This document shows, piece by piece, positions 27,794-38,765 of a stretch of 64,000 nucleotides of DNA (the first letter of the stretch is position 1; each line of letters starts with the position of its first letter). The stretch covers positions 1,468,928-1,532,927 of the forward strand of contig BCKL01000003.1 of assembly GCA_001600635.1 (NCBI GenBank), read 5' to 3'. The notes beneath the pieces were generated by a model. It did no database searches. It had not been told where the DNA came from and worked only from the letters and a program-made list of their open reading frames with translations. Source of the DNA: Leucosporidium creatinivorum. Lineage: Eukaryota > Basidiomycota > Microbotryomycetes > Leucosporidiales > Leucosporidiaceae. The position numbers were made by a program, and so were the translations under genes.

Positions 27794-29760
27794 ATGTCCG
27801 CCCTCTACGACGCCGAAGCTCAAAAGACCGCCGCCTCGGACGACAAGGTCCAGCGCACTATCTCTCCCATCACGGGGCAAGCCATCGTCGAGCGCCCTCT
27901 TCCCAGCAGCAACGCCGAGCTCGACACCATCGTCTCCGCTTCCCATGCCGCCCATCTCTCCTGGCGTAAAGTCCCTCTGCAAGAGAGGAAGGCCATCGTC
28001 ATCGCCGCCATTTCGCACCTCTCTGCTCGGGCGCCGGAGCTGGCAAAGGAGATTACAGAGCAGATGGGAAGGCCGATTAGGTATACTAAGAGTGAGATCG
28101 CTACTTTCGAGGATAGGGCCCTGTGGTTGGTCAACAAGGCGGAGAAGGCGCTGGCGGATGAGAGTGTTGATGAGGGCAGGCCGGAGGGGTTGAAGAGGGT
28201 TATCAGGAGGGCGCCGGTGGGGGTTACGCTGCTGGTTGGGGCTTGGAACGTGAGTCCCGCTCGCTTGGCCAGCTGTAGAGCTACAGGCTAACAATTCTGT
28301 GGTCGGCGGCAATCGCGGAATTAGTTCCCTTGTGAGCTGTCCTCGCTGTTACTAGCGATTAGACGGTTGACTGATCTTCTCATATCATTACAGACATGAT
28401 CCAAGTCAACGCCCTCATCCCCTCCCTCCTCGCCGGAAACTCGGTCCTCCTCAAGCCCTCGCCTCAAACCCCCACCAGCTCCGAGCGGATCCTCGAGTCG
28501 CTCCTCGCCGCCGGCCTTCCCAAGGATCTCGCTCAGGTGCGCTCTGTATTCCTTGCCCTGCGCCGAGCCTTCGCTGATCCTCTTCTATGTGCTTCGCCGA
28601 TCAGGTCCTCCACCTCACTCCTCCCCAAATGGACTACCTCGTCGCCCACCCTCTCATCCCCTTCGTTTCGTTCACTGGATCCGTTGCCAATGGAAGGAGG
28701 GTCGAGCAGACTGCTGCTAGTGCCCAAGGAAGCGTGTTCAAGAGCGTTGGACTCGAGCTCGGCGGAAAGGATGCTGCTTACGTTCGCGAGGGTGAGCTTC
28801 CACGCTACATCGTTCGCTCCGCTCCGACGCGCAGGGCTGACTTGCTCTGTTCTCTTCGCAGACTCGGATCCTGCCTACGCTGCTGAGAACATCGTCGACG
28901 GAGCCATGTTCAACTCGGGCCAGTCGTGCTGCGGCATCGAGCGCGTCTACGTGCACGAGAAGGTCTACGACGCCTTCGTCGAGGAGGTGGTCAAGGTCGT
29001 CAAGGTGAGTAGCTCAATACCGAAAGCCTGGAGACGCCTGCTGACGCTCAGTCAACCAGGACTACGTTCTCGGCGATCCTCGCGAGGAGGCCACTACCCT
29101 CGGACCCGTCGTCTCCCTCCGCTCGGCCGCTCTCATCCGCTCGCACATCGCTGAAGCTGGTACGCTCCACCTCCTTCCTCGCACACGCTTTCGCTGACCC
29201 TCCGAACTCTCACAGTCTCCAAGGGCGCTAAGGCTCTCATCCCCGAAACCCACTTCGCCGAGGCCAAGGAGGGGACTACCTACATCGCTCCTCAGGTGCT
29301 CGTCGATGTTGATCACTCGATGAAGGTCATGTCGGAGGAGACTTTCGGTCCTGTCTTCGGTATCATGAAGGTGAGTCGAGCGAACCGAGCTCTGGCTTGC
29401 CTCGACGCTCAAGAGCTGACGAGAAGCCTCACTGCAACAGGTGAAGAACGACGATGAGGCGCTTAAGCTCATCAACGACTCGCCTTACGGTCTCACTGGA
29501 AGCATCTGGACCAAGGATGAAGCTGCCTTCGCTATACTCGCCGATGAGGTCGAGACGGGCACCGTCTTCATGAACAGGTGCGCGGTCTTGCTTCCTACCC
29601 GATGAGTACCGTAGCTGACCTCGTCCTCTACAGATGCGACTACCTCGACCCCGCGCTCCCTTGGACCGGAGTCAAGGACAGCGGCCGAGGCATCAGTCTC
29701 TCGCGCTACGGCTTTGACGCGGTCACTAGGGCCAAGTCGATCCACATGCGTCCTCTGTAG
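27794..29760 (+). CDS. Aldehyde dehydrogenase (NAD(P)+-dependent family)
   Basis: About eight introns; the protein is about 490 aa, the usual ALDH length. Landmarks in order are GAWNFPY, LLKPSPQTP, the nucleotide-binding FTGSVANGRRV, the general-base Glu in LELGGKDAAYV, the catalytic Cys in NSGQSCCGIERV (two adjacent Cys, the first or second being catalytic), EETFGPVFG, and NRCDYLDPALPWTGVKDSG near the end. It oxidises an aldehyde to an acid; the start lacks a clear mitochondrial presequence, so a cytosolic place is likely. Substrate class cannot be fixed from motifs. NFPY is built from a 7-nt microexon at 28325-28331 flanked by two good introns. It follows AGC1 on the same strand by 230 bp. 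Confidence 0.92.
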
Positions 29761-29979
29761 ATGTACTTAGGTTGAATTGAATGTGCATATGAGTCGAGCG
29801 GAGCCTTAAGCAAGTCTCGAAAGAGCCCTCCGCAAGCCGAACGACTTGGCCTCGAACAGCTCTCGCGCCTCTCTCCCTCCTCCCTTCACCTCGTTTCCTC
29901 GCGCTTCTCGCTTCAACTCGTTACAGTGGCTTCTCAGTCTTCTCGCACTACAGCACATCCGTTCCCACCACTCTTCTTC

Positions 29980-30793
29980 ATGGGAATCATCCCCTTCCCC
30001 TCCCTCTCCTCCTCGCCTCGCGCCCCTCCCTCGCCCGCTACGCCCTCCGCCGCCGAAGAGCCCAAGAAATCGACCTTCTTCAGCACTGGTCGCAAGCTTT
30101 CGTGGCCTGCCCTCTCGTCCTCGTCGTCGCCTGTAGAGGCGCAGAAGCAAGCGATTGAAGGCGAGGGCGAGGCGGGAGGAAGGAAGCAGGGATGGGTGGG
30201 AAGGAGGATGTCGAGGGTCCGTTGGCCTGCTTCGAGGGGTGGGAAGAGGGGTAAGGAGGAGGTAGATAGCGGCGTCGAGTTGGAGCAGATTGGGAGGGAG
30301 GCGATCAAGGAGGAGAAGCTCGAGCCTGTGAGGGTGGAGGGGAAGAGCTCGAAGAAGGCGGAGAGCAAGTGAGTGGCTTCTGTAGCAGAGAGCGCCAGTG
30401 GGGGGAAGTGTGATAGCTAATAGCTTGCTTGTCGGCAGACCCGAGTCCCTTGCCGTCGTGCAGAACAAGCTTAACGCCGCGAAAGCATCCGAAAAGGCCG
30501 CCGACCTCGGTGCGTTGCTCCTTCTCCATCCCTTCTCTCTGGGGCTTGTACTGACCCCTCCTCATTAAACATAGCTCTCAAGACCTCCCGCCTCGCCGTC
30601 CGCGAAGCCCGTCACTCGATCGACCTGCTCGAGAGGGAAGCGATTGTCGAAGCCGAGCAGGCGTTGAGGAGGCTCAGAGGGGTGAGTCGTCGTTCTGCTG
30701 AGCTCGGTGGTCGAGCAGAGCTGACCTCCGCTGGTGGCTCGATAGATCCAGGACATCAAGCAGGAGGGAGAGAAGCTGGGAAAGCATGAGTAG
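29980..30793 (+). CDS. Small coiled-coil protein, copy 1 (LGKHE family)
   Basis: Four exons start with the ATG at 29980 (MGIIPFPSLSSS). The N-terminal half is Ser/Pro-rich and then basic. The C-terminal half is one charged helix rich in Ala, Glu, Lys and Arg (KLNAAKASEKAADL, TSRLAVREARHSIDLLEREA) and ends EGEKLGKHE. The gene at 40457-41137 encodes a clearly related C-terminal helix with the same ending. No known domain is recognised. The alternating charge suggests a coiled coil or membrane-surface helix. The gene stands between the aldehyde dehydrogenase and the left BTB block and converges with BTB gene B'. Confidence 0.7.
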
Positions 30794-31152
30794 GCTTCGG
30801 CCGAGGCTCGGCGATGGGTGGGGCGTGCTTGTGCTGTTCGGGGGTCGCTTTTGACGTCGTGGTCAGTTTTGCTGCTATTCGCAATCGCTTCGTTTCTCGT
30901 CCCGCCCCGACGTCGAGGAGCCGCCTCGGACAGTTGTCGTCGACCGAGAGCGCCGAGCTGAGAAGCGGCCGAGCTGATGCTGCTTTCGCGAACCTGTACG
31001 CCACTCAGAGCTTCGTTGTAGCGAGAAATGTTATTGGTAGGAATACAACTAACAGCGGCGCCTCTGCTTCGGACGAGCGCCTCAGCTTCGCTGAGTCGCG
31101 AGGTGTGGAGCTTGATCATGAGACTCAGGCTTGATGGCAGTTCTGCAGCTTG
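30794..31152. other. Intergenic, convergent 3' region
   Basis: Between the small coiled-coil gene and BTB gene B'. No similarity to the sequence downstream of the other B copy was seen, so the duplication appears to end near 31153. Confidence 0.5.
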
Positions 31153-32395
31153 CTACTCCTCCTCGAGTGACCTGTGGGAGGGGAGGTCAGAACTGATAGT
31201 GAAAGGGGGAAGCATCGAAACGAAGCAAGACTGACCATTCCGGCCAATACCTGCGCTCGACCGACTCCACCTGCCTCAGCAACACGCTCCCAACCTCCTC
31301 AAAAGCATCCATGCACCTCGTACAATCCCAGTATTCCACTCGCTCAAGGCTAGCGTTGATAGCAGCCGGCGTGGCAAATTCTCGCAGCTCGTCCATCGCT
31401 TCGGCGCTGTAGAAGCCTTCCTCCCGGTGGTCCAGGTGGCCGTGTCTAGCAATCTTCTTGATGTATACGCGGCGGCGGAGCTCGTGGTACCGTCTGATAT
31501 CGTGGAGGTAGCCCAGGACCGACAATGCCTGCCGAAGGAGAAGCGTCAAGACCAGCGCTTCGGCGAGGCTCCGAAGATGGCGCTCTGAGCTTACGAGTCG
31601 TTCGACGTTTGTTGAGGTCGCTAGAGGACCGAGACCAACGGCGGAAAACGACTCAAAGACCGATTGTAGATCGACTGTGGCCCCCCAGCAGGGCATCCCA
31701 AGCCCTCGAGGCCAAGTCCGAGAAGTTGAAGTGACGGGCGAAGGCGAAAGCTTGCAGTGCATGCGGATAGGAGGGTCGCATAGAGGGAGCGTCGTCGTAG
31801 GGATTCGAAGGTACGAGCTGACTGATGTGGGAGAAGTCAGTCTTTGGACCAGCGCTGTGCAGCTCCCCCGAGGGCGCTCTTACCGGAACTCGCTCGCGAA
31901 CGACTCAATCCCCCGCTCAACCTATACATGAGAGGTCAGTAAGTTGATATGTAACCATTCGCTCTAACTCCTACCTTGTACTTGTCTAGGGCCGTCAGGA
32001 GCGGTAGCGACGTCTCCCACGCCCAAGGCTCAGGGTCGACGGGCTCAGCCTGCTGAGGGTAGCAGTAGGGAAGCATACGATCCAGGACCGCGGAATCCTC
32101 CTCGAGGTGGATTATGGGTCGACCTCCCTGCGTCTCGGCGGGTACAGAAGCAAGCATCTCGGCGAGCATGCTGGAAGAGGCGCCGAGGTTGGCTCGGTGG
32201 ACGAGGTAGGGAGTTCCACTGCGAGCAGAACGGTTAGCAATCGGCTCAGACACTTGAGATGTATACGGACTCCTTCGAACGCAGCTCGATGTCCGCGTCG
32301 GAGGACTGGAAGGTCGACGAGAGGGTGAGCTTGGGAGGGGGAGCCTGCTGCTCGCTCTCCTTGCCGAGTCCAGCTTCGTCGGCGGTGCGGCGCAT
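31153..32395 (-). pseudogene. BTB/POZ gene B', frameshifted copy
   Basis: The ATG at 32395 follows directly on a leader intron. Residues 1-45 (MRRTADEAGLG..., DADIELRSKE) lead into the BTB fold: YLVHRANLGASSSMLAEML, PIIHLEEDSAVLDRMLPYCYP, then LLTALDKYK. The C-terminal part has FAFARHFNF, VERL, and a YWDCTRCMDAF block with a CxxC pair, and ends near RRYWPEW. At 31681-31686 a run of six C (plus strand) puts the frame after WDALLG one base out against the continuation ATVDLQS, which aligns with gene B. Either the copy is broken or the run is a sequence error. The last intron has a GTCAGT donor and gives a WSLEEE end instead of W-stop. BTB proteins commonly act as substrate adaptors of Cul3 ubiquitin ligases; that role is an inference here. 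Confidence 0.65.
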
Positions 32396-33161
32396 CTGTC
32401 GAGGTGATAATCTGGTCAGTACATCTCTCGCTGCTCCCTGCGACTCTGTAAGCCCGTTTCTGAGAGAGACTTGCCTTGGAAACGCTGAGAAGAGACGCGA
32501 CTGAAATGCTTCGAAGACGTGCAGAAGAGCGAGAGACGTGTACTGAAGGTTGAGCGAGCAGGACGGGTATCTTCTTGTAGTCGAAACGAGGTCGAGGTGA
32601 AGGCGAGGTGAGCGGAGGAGGGGAAGGAGCAACGGAGCTGAGAGCTTCGAAGTCCAGCGGTTCGACCTTGGTCGAGCGAGAGAGTCTGCCTAGAGCTGTA
32701 AGGAGCTGAATTTGTCTGAGAGGGTAAAGGCAATCAGAGCAGCATGTTCGATCGAAGAGCCGCCGAGCGAGCTTCGCCAAGGTTGGCTGCTCGGCGCCGA
32801 GCTGCGAAAGCACCAAGAACGGGCAGGCGAGGCGGCGCTCGCGCCTCTCGAGGGGGAGCTAGATATGTACCAGAAGCCATGCCGCTCCAGGCTTGGTCGA
32901 AGTCGACAGGCATACCTCTCATTCGCCAGTCCTCGGCGATGGCTACGGCGCCGAAGGTCTTCTCTTTGACAGCCCCGACTTTGAGGTGCTCTCGCACTCT
33001 CTAGCTCTACAGCACGTCCTTGGAGTCCAATAAAGCTCCCCCCGAATTCAATGCACCAGTTCTGACCCCGCTACCGCCTCTAGTTGCCCCTCGGCGATGG
33101 CTCTGGCCTCTCCTGCTCGTCACAACCTGATCCAACCGGCAGTTTGTCCCGCTTCAGCATC
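32396..33161. promoter_or_regulatory. Leader of B', conserved with the leader of B
   Basis: About 500 bp of this gap aligns with 46920-47555 in front of gene B. It includes a 5' UTR intron whose donor is GC (AAG|GCAAGT) ending at the B' ATG, and an upstream stretch whose translation is conserved between copies (see findings). Confidence 0.6.
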
Positions 33162-34383
33162 TTACCTATCAAAGAAGAGATTGGTCAGGAAGCCTCCTCC
33201 TCGCTGTTGCGGAGGTTCAAACACGGGCGAACTCACCACTTCTCGTCATGCAGCTCAGCCAGCGCCGCCAGCCGGTTCTGGAGGGTATCGACCACCCGTT
33301 TACAAGCGAAGTAGCACTGGTTGCACCGAGGCAAGGTCTCGTAACCTGGCGAAAGCTCAGCAAACGCAGACTCTAGCCCTGGCGCCGTGCATGCACCTTC
33401 GACATCGTCCCAAAACTCGGGGCAAGCCGGGACCTCGCCTGCATGGGGGTGACCTTCAATTTCGTCGAGGTACTCCATCTTGGCAGACTGTTGTAGCTGC
33501 TGCACTTCGTAAAGATGCACGAAGAGGCGCAGCATCTGAAGAAAAGCTAAGCAGTAAGCGACTCCGCTCGGCCACCAGCAAGCCAGTTTATGGGACTCAC
33601 GACCGACGGCATATCGACGTACGCGCCAAGGATACCAATTTTGAGTTGAGCTAGGTGTCCCTCGAGATCGGGAGGACCGCGGGCAGACTCGAGGAGACCG
33701 AGTTTGGCGCTGGCGAGAATGTCGTTGTACTGAAAGGCTTTGGAGAATGCGTAGGCAAACAGGCTCGTGTACAGGCCTGGCCATTCTGATCTCTCAAGAA
33801 ATTGAGGCCCGAATATGGAGCTTGTGGTGTGACGCAACGAGAATCAGCGCAGGCTTGCGCACCCGACTCGGCCGAAGGCCTTACTGCAGAGCTCCGGCAA
33901 ATGCTTCGATGCCTCTCCAGACCTGAATGCCGAACATGTCAGTAGACATTGACTGAAGTTGATTCCAAGAGCCCACCTCGTACTTGTCGAAGGCCGCGAT
34001 GAGCGCAACGTCCTCGTCCATGTCGCCGAGCTCGAGCCGAGGGACCTTCTTAGGGTAGAAATAGGCCAGCATCCGGTCCAGCACAGCTCCCGATTCCTCG
34101 AGCGTGATGACGGGGACCTCAGCGTCGGGTGCAGGGACCAGCTCGAACATGCCAGCGAGCATTTTGGAGGAAGCGAGGAGGTTGGCTCGGTGGACGAGAA
34201 ATCGGACTCCACTGCGGGAGAGAGGGGTCAGCGATGAGTTGCAGGGTTCTATACAGCTACTCACTCCTTTGACCGTAGCTCTACATCAGCATCGGCAGCG
34301 TTGTAGGTCGACGAGAGGGTAAGCTGTGAAGGCTGCTGTTCCCCAGCTTCGCCGAGGCCGGCTTCTTCGGCCGTTTGGCTCAT
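33162..34383 (-). CDS. BTB/POZ protein A'
   Basis: The ATG at 34383 follows directly on a leader intron. The protein begins MSQTAEEAGLGEAGEQQ, then the BTB fold: FLVHRANLLASSKMLAGMF, VPVITLEESGAVLDRMLAYFYP, then LIAAFDKYE and VWRGIEAF. The C-terminal half has YAFSKAFQYNDIL, IGILGAYVDMPSV, RLFVHLYEVQQLQ and a cysteine region with CPEFWDDVEGAC and a CNQC pair. It ends ELHDEKW, with the Trp codon split by the last intron. All junctions join in frame, so this copy looks whole. It is probably a ubiquitin-ligase adaptor (family knowledge; partner unknown). No BACK or Kelch domain is recognised. Confidence 0.75.
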
Positions 34384-34889
34384 CTGTGCAAGCAGTCAGA
34401 TGGTCAGCAAAGCTTCACTTGCTCGAGAGCAGCCTCTGAGCTGAACAGAGCGACAAGCTTACCTTGAAAACGCCTGAGGACGGGCGAGGGACACGACAGA
34501 GGGCCCGAAAGCGAGAGCGAAGGCGATACGATCAACTGCAAGTCGGCCGAGCAGCAGCAGGTAGCTTGAGGATGTCCAGACGAGTTCGACTGCAAATCGA
34601 GGTGAAGGCGAGAAGAGAACCTCCTGCGCCGTGGAAGTGACGCATATGAGCGAGTGTAAGCTGCTGCAGCCTCGCCTACTCGCTGAGATGAGGTACATAG
34701 AGCACCTACATACGCCTTGATTGAGCCGACTACTTCACGAGCATTTTCCCTCTCTCAAGCTGCTCGGCGACAATACTTGCTGTCGCTTTCGCACCTCGGC
34801 CCAGCAAGAACGTCTAGGAAAACCGGAGAGATAATCTATACAGCACATTAGAAATCCTACACCCTCGTAATTCTCGCTGCACCCTCGGC
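34384..34889. promoter_or_regulatory. Leader and promoter of A'
   Basis: It holds the 5' UTR intron of A' (GTAAGC donor, GCTGAC branch, CACAG acceptor at the ATG) and weakly matches the region in front of A. The far side is the 3' flank of the DnaJ gene. Confidence 0.5.
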
Positions 34890-36925
34890 TCAAGGCTTGA
34901 ACCCCGGAGGTGGCGAAGGTGCAGCGCCGAATGCTCCTCCCAGCGGGGGGTTGGAGTGCTCATCCTTCTTGACCGCCTCGTATGCCTCTCCGAGTAGGCC
35001 GAGCGCAACGGCGCGCTTGCGGAGGGTCGAGACGGGCACCTTCTCCTCCTCGGTCGAGAGCAGGCGGTCGCAGACCTCGCGGATGATGGATTCGACTTCG
35101 AGTTTGGCGCCCTGAGGAAAATACAAGGTCAGTCAGAGCATGAGAAGGATCTGTAGGCCTACGGCGAACCTTGAAGAGAGCGTGGAGACCCTGCGAAAGA
35201 GAGACGAGGTCAGCGAGCGCTCGACCGAAAGCCGGAACAGAGCGCCAAAGCAAGCTCACCATCTGCGCTGCCTTATCCTCTAGCTCCTTCTTCTTCTCGT
35301 CACTCAATCCACTCTTCTCGGCCGCTGCGAGAGCCTCGAAGACGTCCTTGAGAGCGTAGGCCGAGCGAACGGTCGAGACGGTTTGACCGACGATGTGCGC
35401 GGTGGACTTGACGGAGTGGAACCATCCTCCGACGCCGAAGGGGATGGGTCCGGTCGTAGCGAGGTAATGTCTGATCGGGCGGAGAAGGGGAATGGAGGGA
35501 TTGAAGGAAGGAACGGATAAGAGCGAAGGTCAGCGCCGAGCTTGGAGGCGAGCGAGAAGTGAGTCGCCGCACTTGGACTTAGCCGAGTACACGAATCCCA
35601 CAGTCTGCAGCAGCTCTACACCGTAGCTCTCCTGCTTGAGCTCCTCGGCCTCGATAGCCCACATTGTCCGAACTGCGAAGGAAGACGAGGTCAGCGAGCC
35701 TTCGAGAACAAGCTACAGCTAGCACTCACCACCTGCAGCAATCTGCTCGTCATCCTCGTTCTGCGCCTGCTCAGCGAACAGCGCCAGCTTGCTCCTCAAC
35801 CGCTCCATCAGCATCTTGACCCTCTCCTCCCTGACCTTGGCCTTCTGATCCGACAACTTCTTCTCCGCCGCATCCTTGGCCTCCTTCTTCTTGCGAGCGA
35901 CCTCCTGCTCCTCGGGCGAGAGCACAGGTTTGCCGTCCTTGCCCTTGGTGGTGGTGACCGCCGAGCTCGCTGGCTTCTCCTCCTCGTCTTCCTCCTCTTG
36001 CATCGCCGACTTCATCTCCGTGCCAAGCGAGATCGTTCCGATGATGTCCTGTTCAGGCGCAGTGTTAGCTCTGCGCCTCGACCGAATCGAAACCCTCCTC
36101 CGCCGACGCCGAGCACTCACCTGGAACCGCTCTCCGCCGAAGAGCTGGGAGAAGATGCTCTCCGGGTCAACCATTCCCTCCTCGTTCGCCCCATCTCCCT
36201 TGCCCTTGCCGAACTCGTTGTACGAGTGTCGAAGGCCCTCGTCCGAAAGAGTGGTGTAGGCAATCGCGATGTCCTTGAAGCGCTCGGCGGCTGTTGGGTC
36301 GTCGGGGTTCTTGTCCGGGTGGTTCTTGATGGCCTGTTGATGTGTAGGAAGGTCAGCAACTCTGTTTTCAGCAGGAGGCAGCACGAGCCGCGAGAGGAGC
36401 GAGAGCAGAACGCACCAGCCGCCTGTAGGCCTTCTTGATCTCTTCGGTGGTGCAGGTTGCTGGTAGACCGAGCAGCTATTGATGCGCAGATGGTGGAAGG
36501 GTCAGCCTTCGAATTTGTAGCTTCATAGCAGCAGCACAGCCAGCGCAAGCAGCTCCAGCCACGCTTGGCGCCAGAACTCTGCAGCCGAATCCGAGAGCTC
36601 ACCTCGTAGTAGGTCATATCGAGTGGCTTCTCATCTGTAGTACGGTATATCGCTGTGAGCTTCCGGTCTCGCTACAAGCCCGCCTGAGCTCGCCAACGAG
36701 AGTTCACTCACCTGTTCCGATCCTCCTCTTGCCAGCCTGCCTGACCTTCGGCGGGCGGATAACCCAGGTCTCCCCACAGCTAGCGCACTTGACAGCGAAC
36801 AGATCCTCTGTAGGATGGCTCGGCGGCGCCTGGTACTCGACTTCCGCCTTGCAGTGCACGCATGAGGCTGAAATCCAGCTGCCCTTGAGCCGGCTTTGCA
36901 CCATCGGTACTGACATGGTGGCCAT
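34890..36925 (-). CDS. DnaJ protein with N-terminal zinc ribbon and DnaJ-X domain
   Basis: The ATG at 36925 starts MATMSVPMVQSRLKGSW. Next is a four-cysteine ribbon (CVHC at about residues 20-23, CASC at about 45-48) and then, across an in-phase intron, DEKPLDMTYYELLGLP, the J domain. The J domain has the HPD tripeptide (NHPDKNPDD) and ends near YNEFGKGKG. After an acidic stretch comes a long helical DnaJ-X type region (VRTMWAIEAEELKQESYGVELL, SVKSTAHIVGQTVSTVR) and the tail GEAYEAVKKDEHSNPP. J plus X domain is the layout of yeast Caj1/Djp1, Hsp70 co-chaperones with roles at the plasma membrane and in peroxisomal import. About eight introns are seen, including a 21-nt exon at 35170-35190. The ribbon is the odd part. 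Confidence 0.88.
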
Positions 36926-37284
36926 GCTGTAGCCTTGTAATCTAGCGAGAGCGCTAAGTGAGGTGTAGGCGAAGACGAGGTAAAGGGCGGAGTTCAAAGA
37001 GCACCTCGTTTCACCGCTTCGCTTTCGGCGCCTCGCCAGGGGCTTCGGCACAGGTCGAATTTCGCTTACGGGAGGGCTGCAGGTGAGTCTATGTGTGCGC
37101 TAGTGCTTCTGCAGCGGCTTGTAACTCGGCCGCCTCTCTTTCGCCTCACTTTGCGCGTGCAAAGCCCTTGCTCGGCCGGCGCGCCTCTGCGCTTCTTCCT
37201 GACCCTTGAGTCGAGCCCGACCTCTACATCCTATTAATATACATCTGTATAGTGTCCGCTGCCCGAATCACGCTCCCAGAAACC
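36926..37284. promoter_or_regulatory. DnaJ promoter region
   Basis: The 14-mer GCTGTAGCCTTGTA at 36926-36939 touches the start codon side and recurs in front of TRM5. No exon is seen. Confidence 0.45.
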
Positions 37285-38258
37285 CTACCCGAGGTCCTCC
37301 TCCCGGCGCCGACCCTTCGGCGTTCGTTTTGTATCGTCTAAGAGGACCTTGCCGACGGTGATGAAAGACTGAACACCCTCCTCGAACGTATCTCGAGTAT
37401 CTCCGGGGCCCCCATCTTGTCGTGGTAGCTCTGGACATTGTCAGAACCCTGGTCAGCCTCCGCCGAGCTGTTCCCCTCACCGCCGAAACTCACCTCACGC
37501 CTGTAGAACGAGATGATTCTCAACTCCTCCGACTCTCCGCTACTTTCCCGTGTCGGAGATAGATGCTCGGCGGATTTTGAGTTCAGTCGGCGCTCGCGAC
37601 CGGCTGAAGTGAGGGATGATAGAGGGCGAGCGCGAGCGCCGAGGTGGACGATGTGCTGCATGAGAGTGAATTCAGCTGATAATTGTGAGCTGCGGGAGGA
37701 AGACTTCTATACAGCTGTAGCTTCTTCCACGCGACGAATTTCGGCGGAGAGGATGAGAGCGGGCTCGATGGCTCGCTGCTCGGCGAGTCGCTTGGGAAGC
37801 TGGAAGGCGAGATTGAGCTTGGTACGCTGTCTTCAATTGGTTCGGTGACTCACGCTACTCATGGTAGTCAACTCGATGGCTGAGGAGTAGTCTCGCATCG
37901 GCAGCAGCGACGGACGGGCTCGTTTGGCAGTCCGTCGCTGGAGACTGGCGGCTCGGTCCTGCTCTTTTTCGGCACCACTTGACGCTGAGGCCTCAGTCGT
38001 ATCTCGACTGAGCTTGTTGATGAACAACCGAGGTACCTGTGGAATCAGTATCAGCTCGAATTGCTCAAAGCTTTGTGAGCTAAAGCTCACCTGTCGGCCC
38101 TCGGCTTCGGCGGACCAAACGACCCCGACCTGTGTCTCTCGCTGCAGCTTGCTGCCAAGACTGACGGGCCCATCGTATGGAGAAGCAGATGAGAATGTCT
38201 GGCGACGCGGGCGAGGTGAAGTTGGCAACGAAGGAGGAGGCGACGAGCAGGGAGACAT
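37285..38258 (-). CDS. Hypothetical protein
   Basis: The ATG at 38258 starts MSPCSSPPPSLPTSPRPRRQ. The likely second exon reads VPRLFINKLSRDTTEAS through RPSLLPMRDYSSAIELTTMSS. Farther exons contain QLPKRLAEQRAIEPALILSAE, LMQHIVHLGARARP and SEELRIISFYRRE. The middle splice sites are uncertain because predicted introns there would be very short. Two endings are possible: one reading GVQSFITVGKVLLDDTK and stopping at 37285, the other, in the frame that continues directly from RRE, stopping at 37338. The protein is basic and helical in its middle and disordered at its start. I do not recognise a family. It shares its promoter gap with the HPP gene. Confidence 0.5.
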
Positions 38259-38765
38259 CTCGGCGAAGGTTGTGAAGCTGGGAAGCAAGGAGAGGAAGGG
38301 AGATCAACCCAAGATGAACGGAAGCCTAGATATCTTGGGGCGAGGCGATGCTACGCTCCTGAAGCTTGTTGCCTCGCCTGTGCGAAAATGGAGAGATGGT
38401 GAGACTGAAAGGAGAGACGAGAGGAGAGTTCGCCGAATCCCCTCTCTCGACGGTCGCGTCGTCGAGATGAAAGGAGGGGACGGCGTTTTGTTGTCTGCCT
38501 CGGTCTGTAGGACAGTTGGCGCCGAAGTAGCGAAAGAACGACTCTGTAGCTGGTGTGAACTTGCGGAGCCCCTCTCCGCTCGCTCGGCGATGCAGTGCAC
38601 CGAGATTTGCTCGGTACTGTTCTCCTCCTGCACTCAAAAACGGCTCTGCGATCATTCTACAGCCTCACATGATGCAAGTTCGGCCCTTCACCACGCGACC
38701 GAAATGGCCCCACCTTACGAGCGCGTCGGAGTTGAGCTCTTTGCTTCCTGCTTTGACCCGCTCGC
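38259..38765. promoter_or_regulatory. Divergent promoter region, hypothetical / HPP
   Basis: The gap lies between divergent starts at 38258 and 38766. Other open frames overlap it, but none carries a recognisable domain. Confidence 0.4.

Larger units (their letters stand above)
31153..34700 (-). repeat. Left arm of the inverted BTB two-gene duplication
   Basis: This arm holds A' (start 34383) and B' (start 32395) plus leaders. It matches the right arm (about 45320-48779) in reverse orientation. Gene order, intron positions, leader introns and spacing are shared. The outer ends are set only by eye. Confidence 0.75.
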
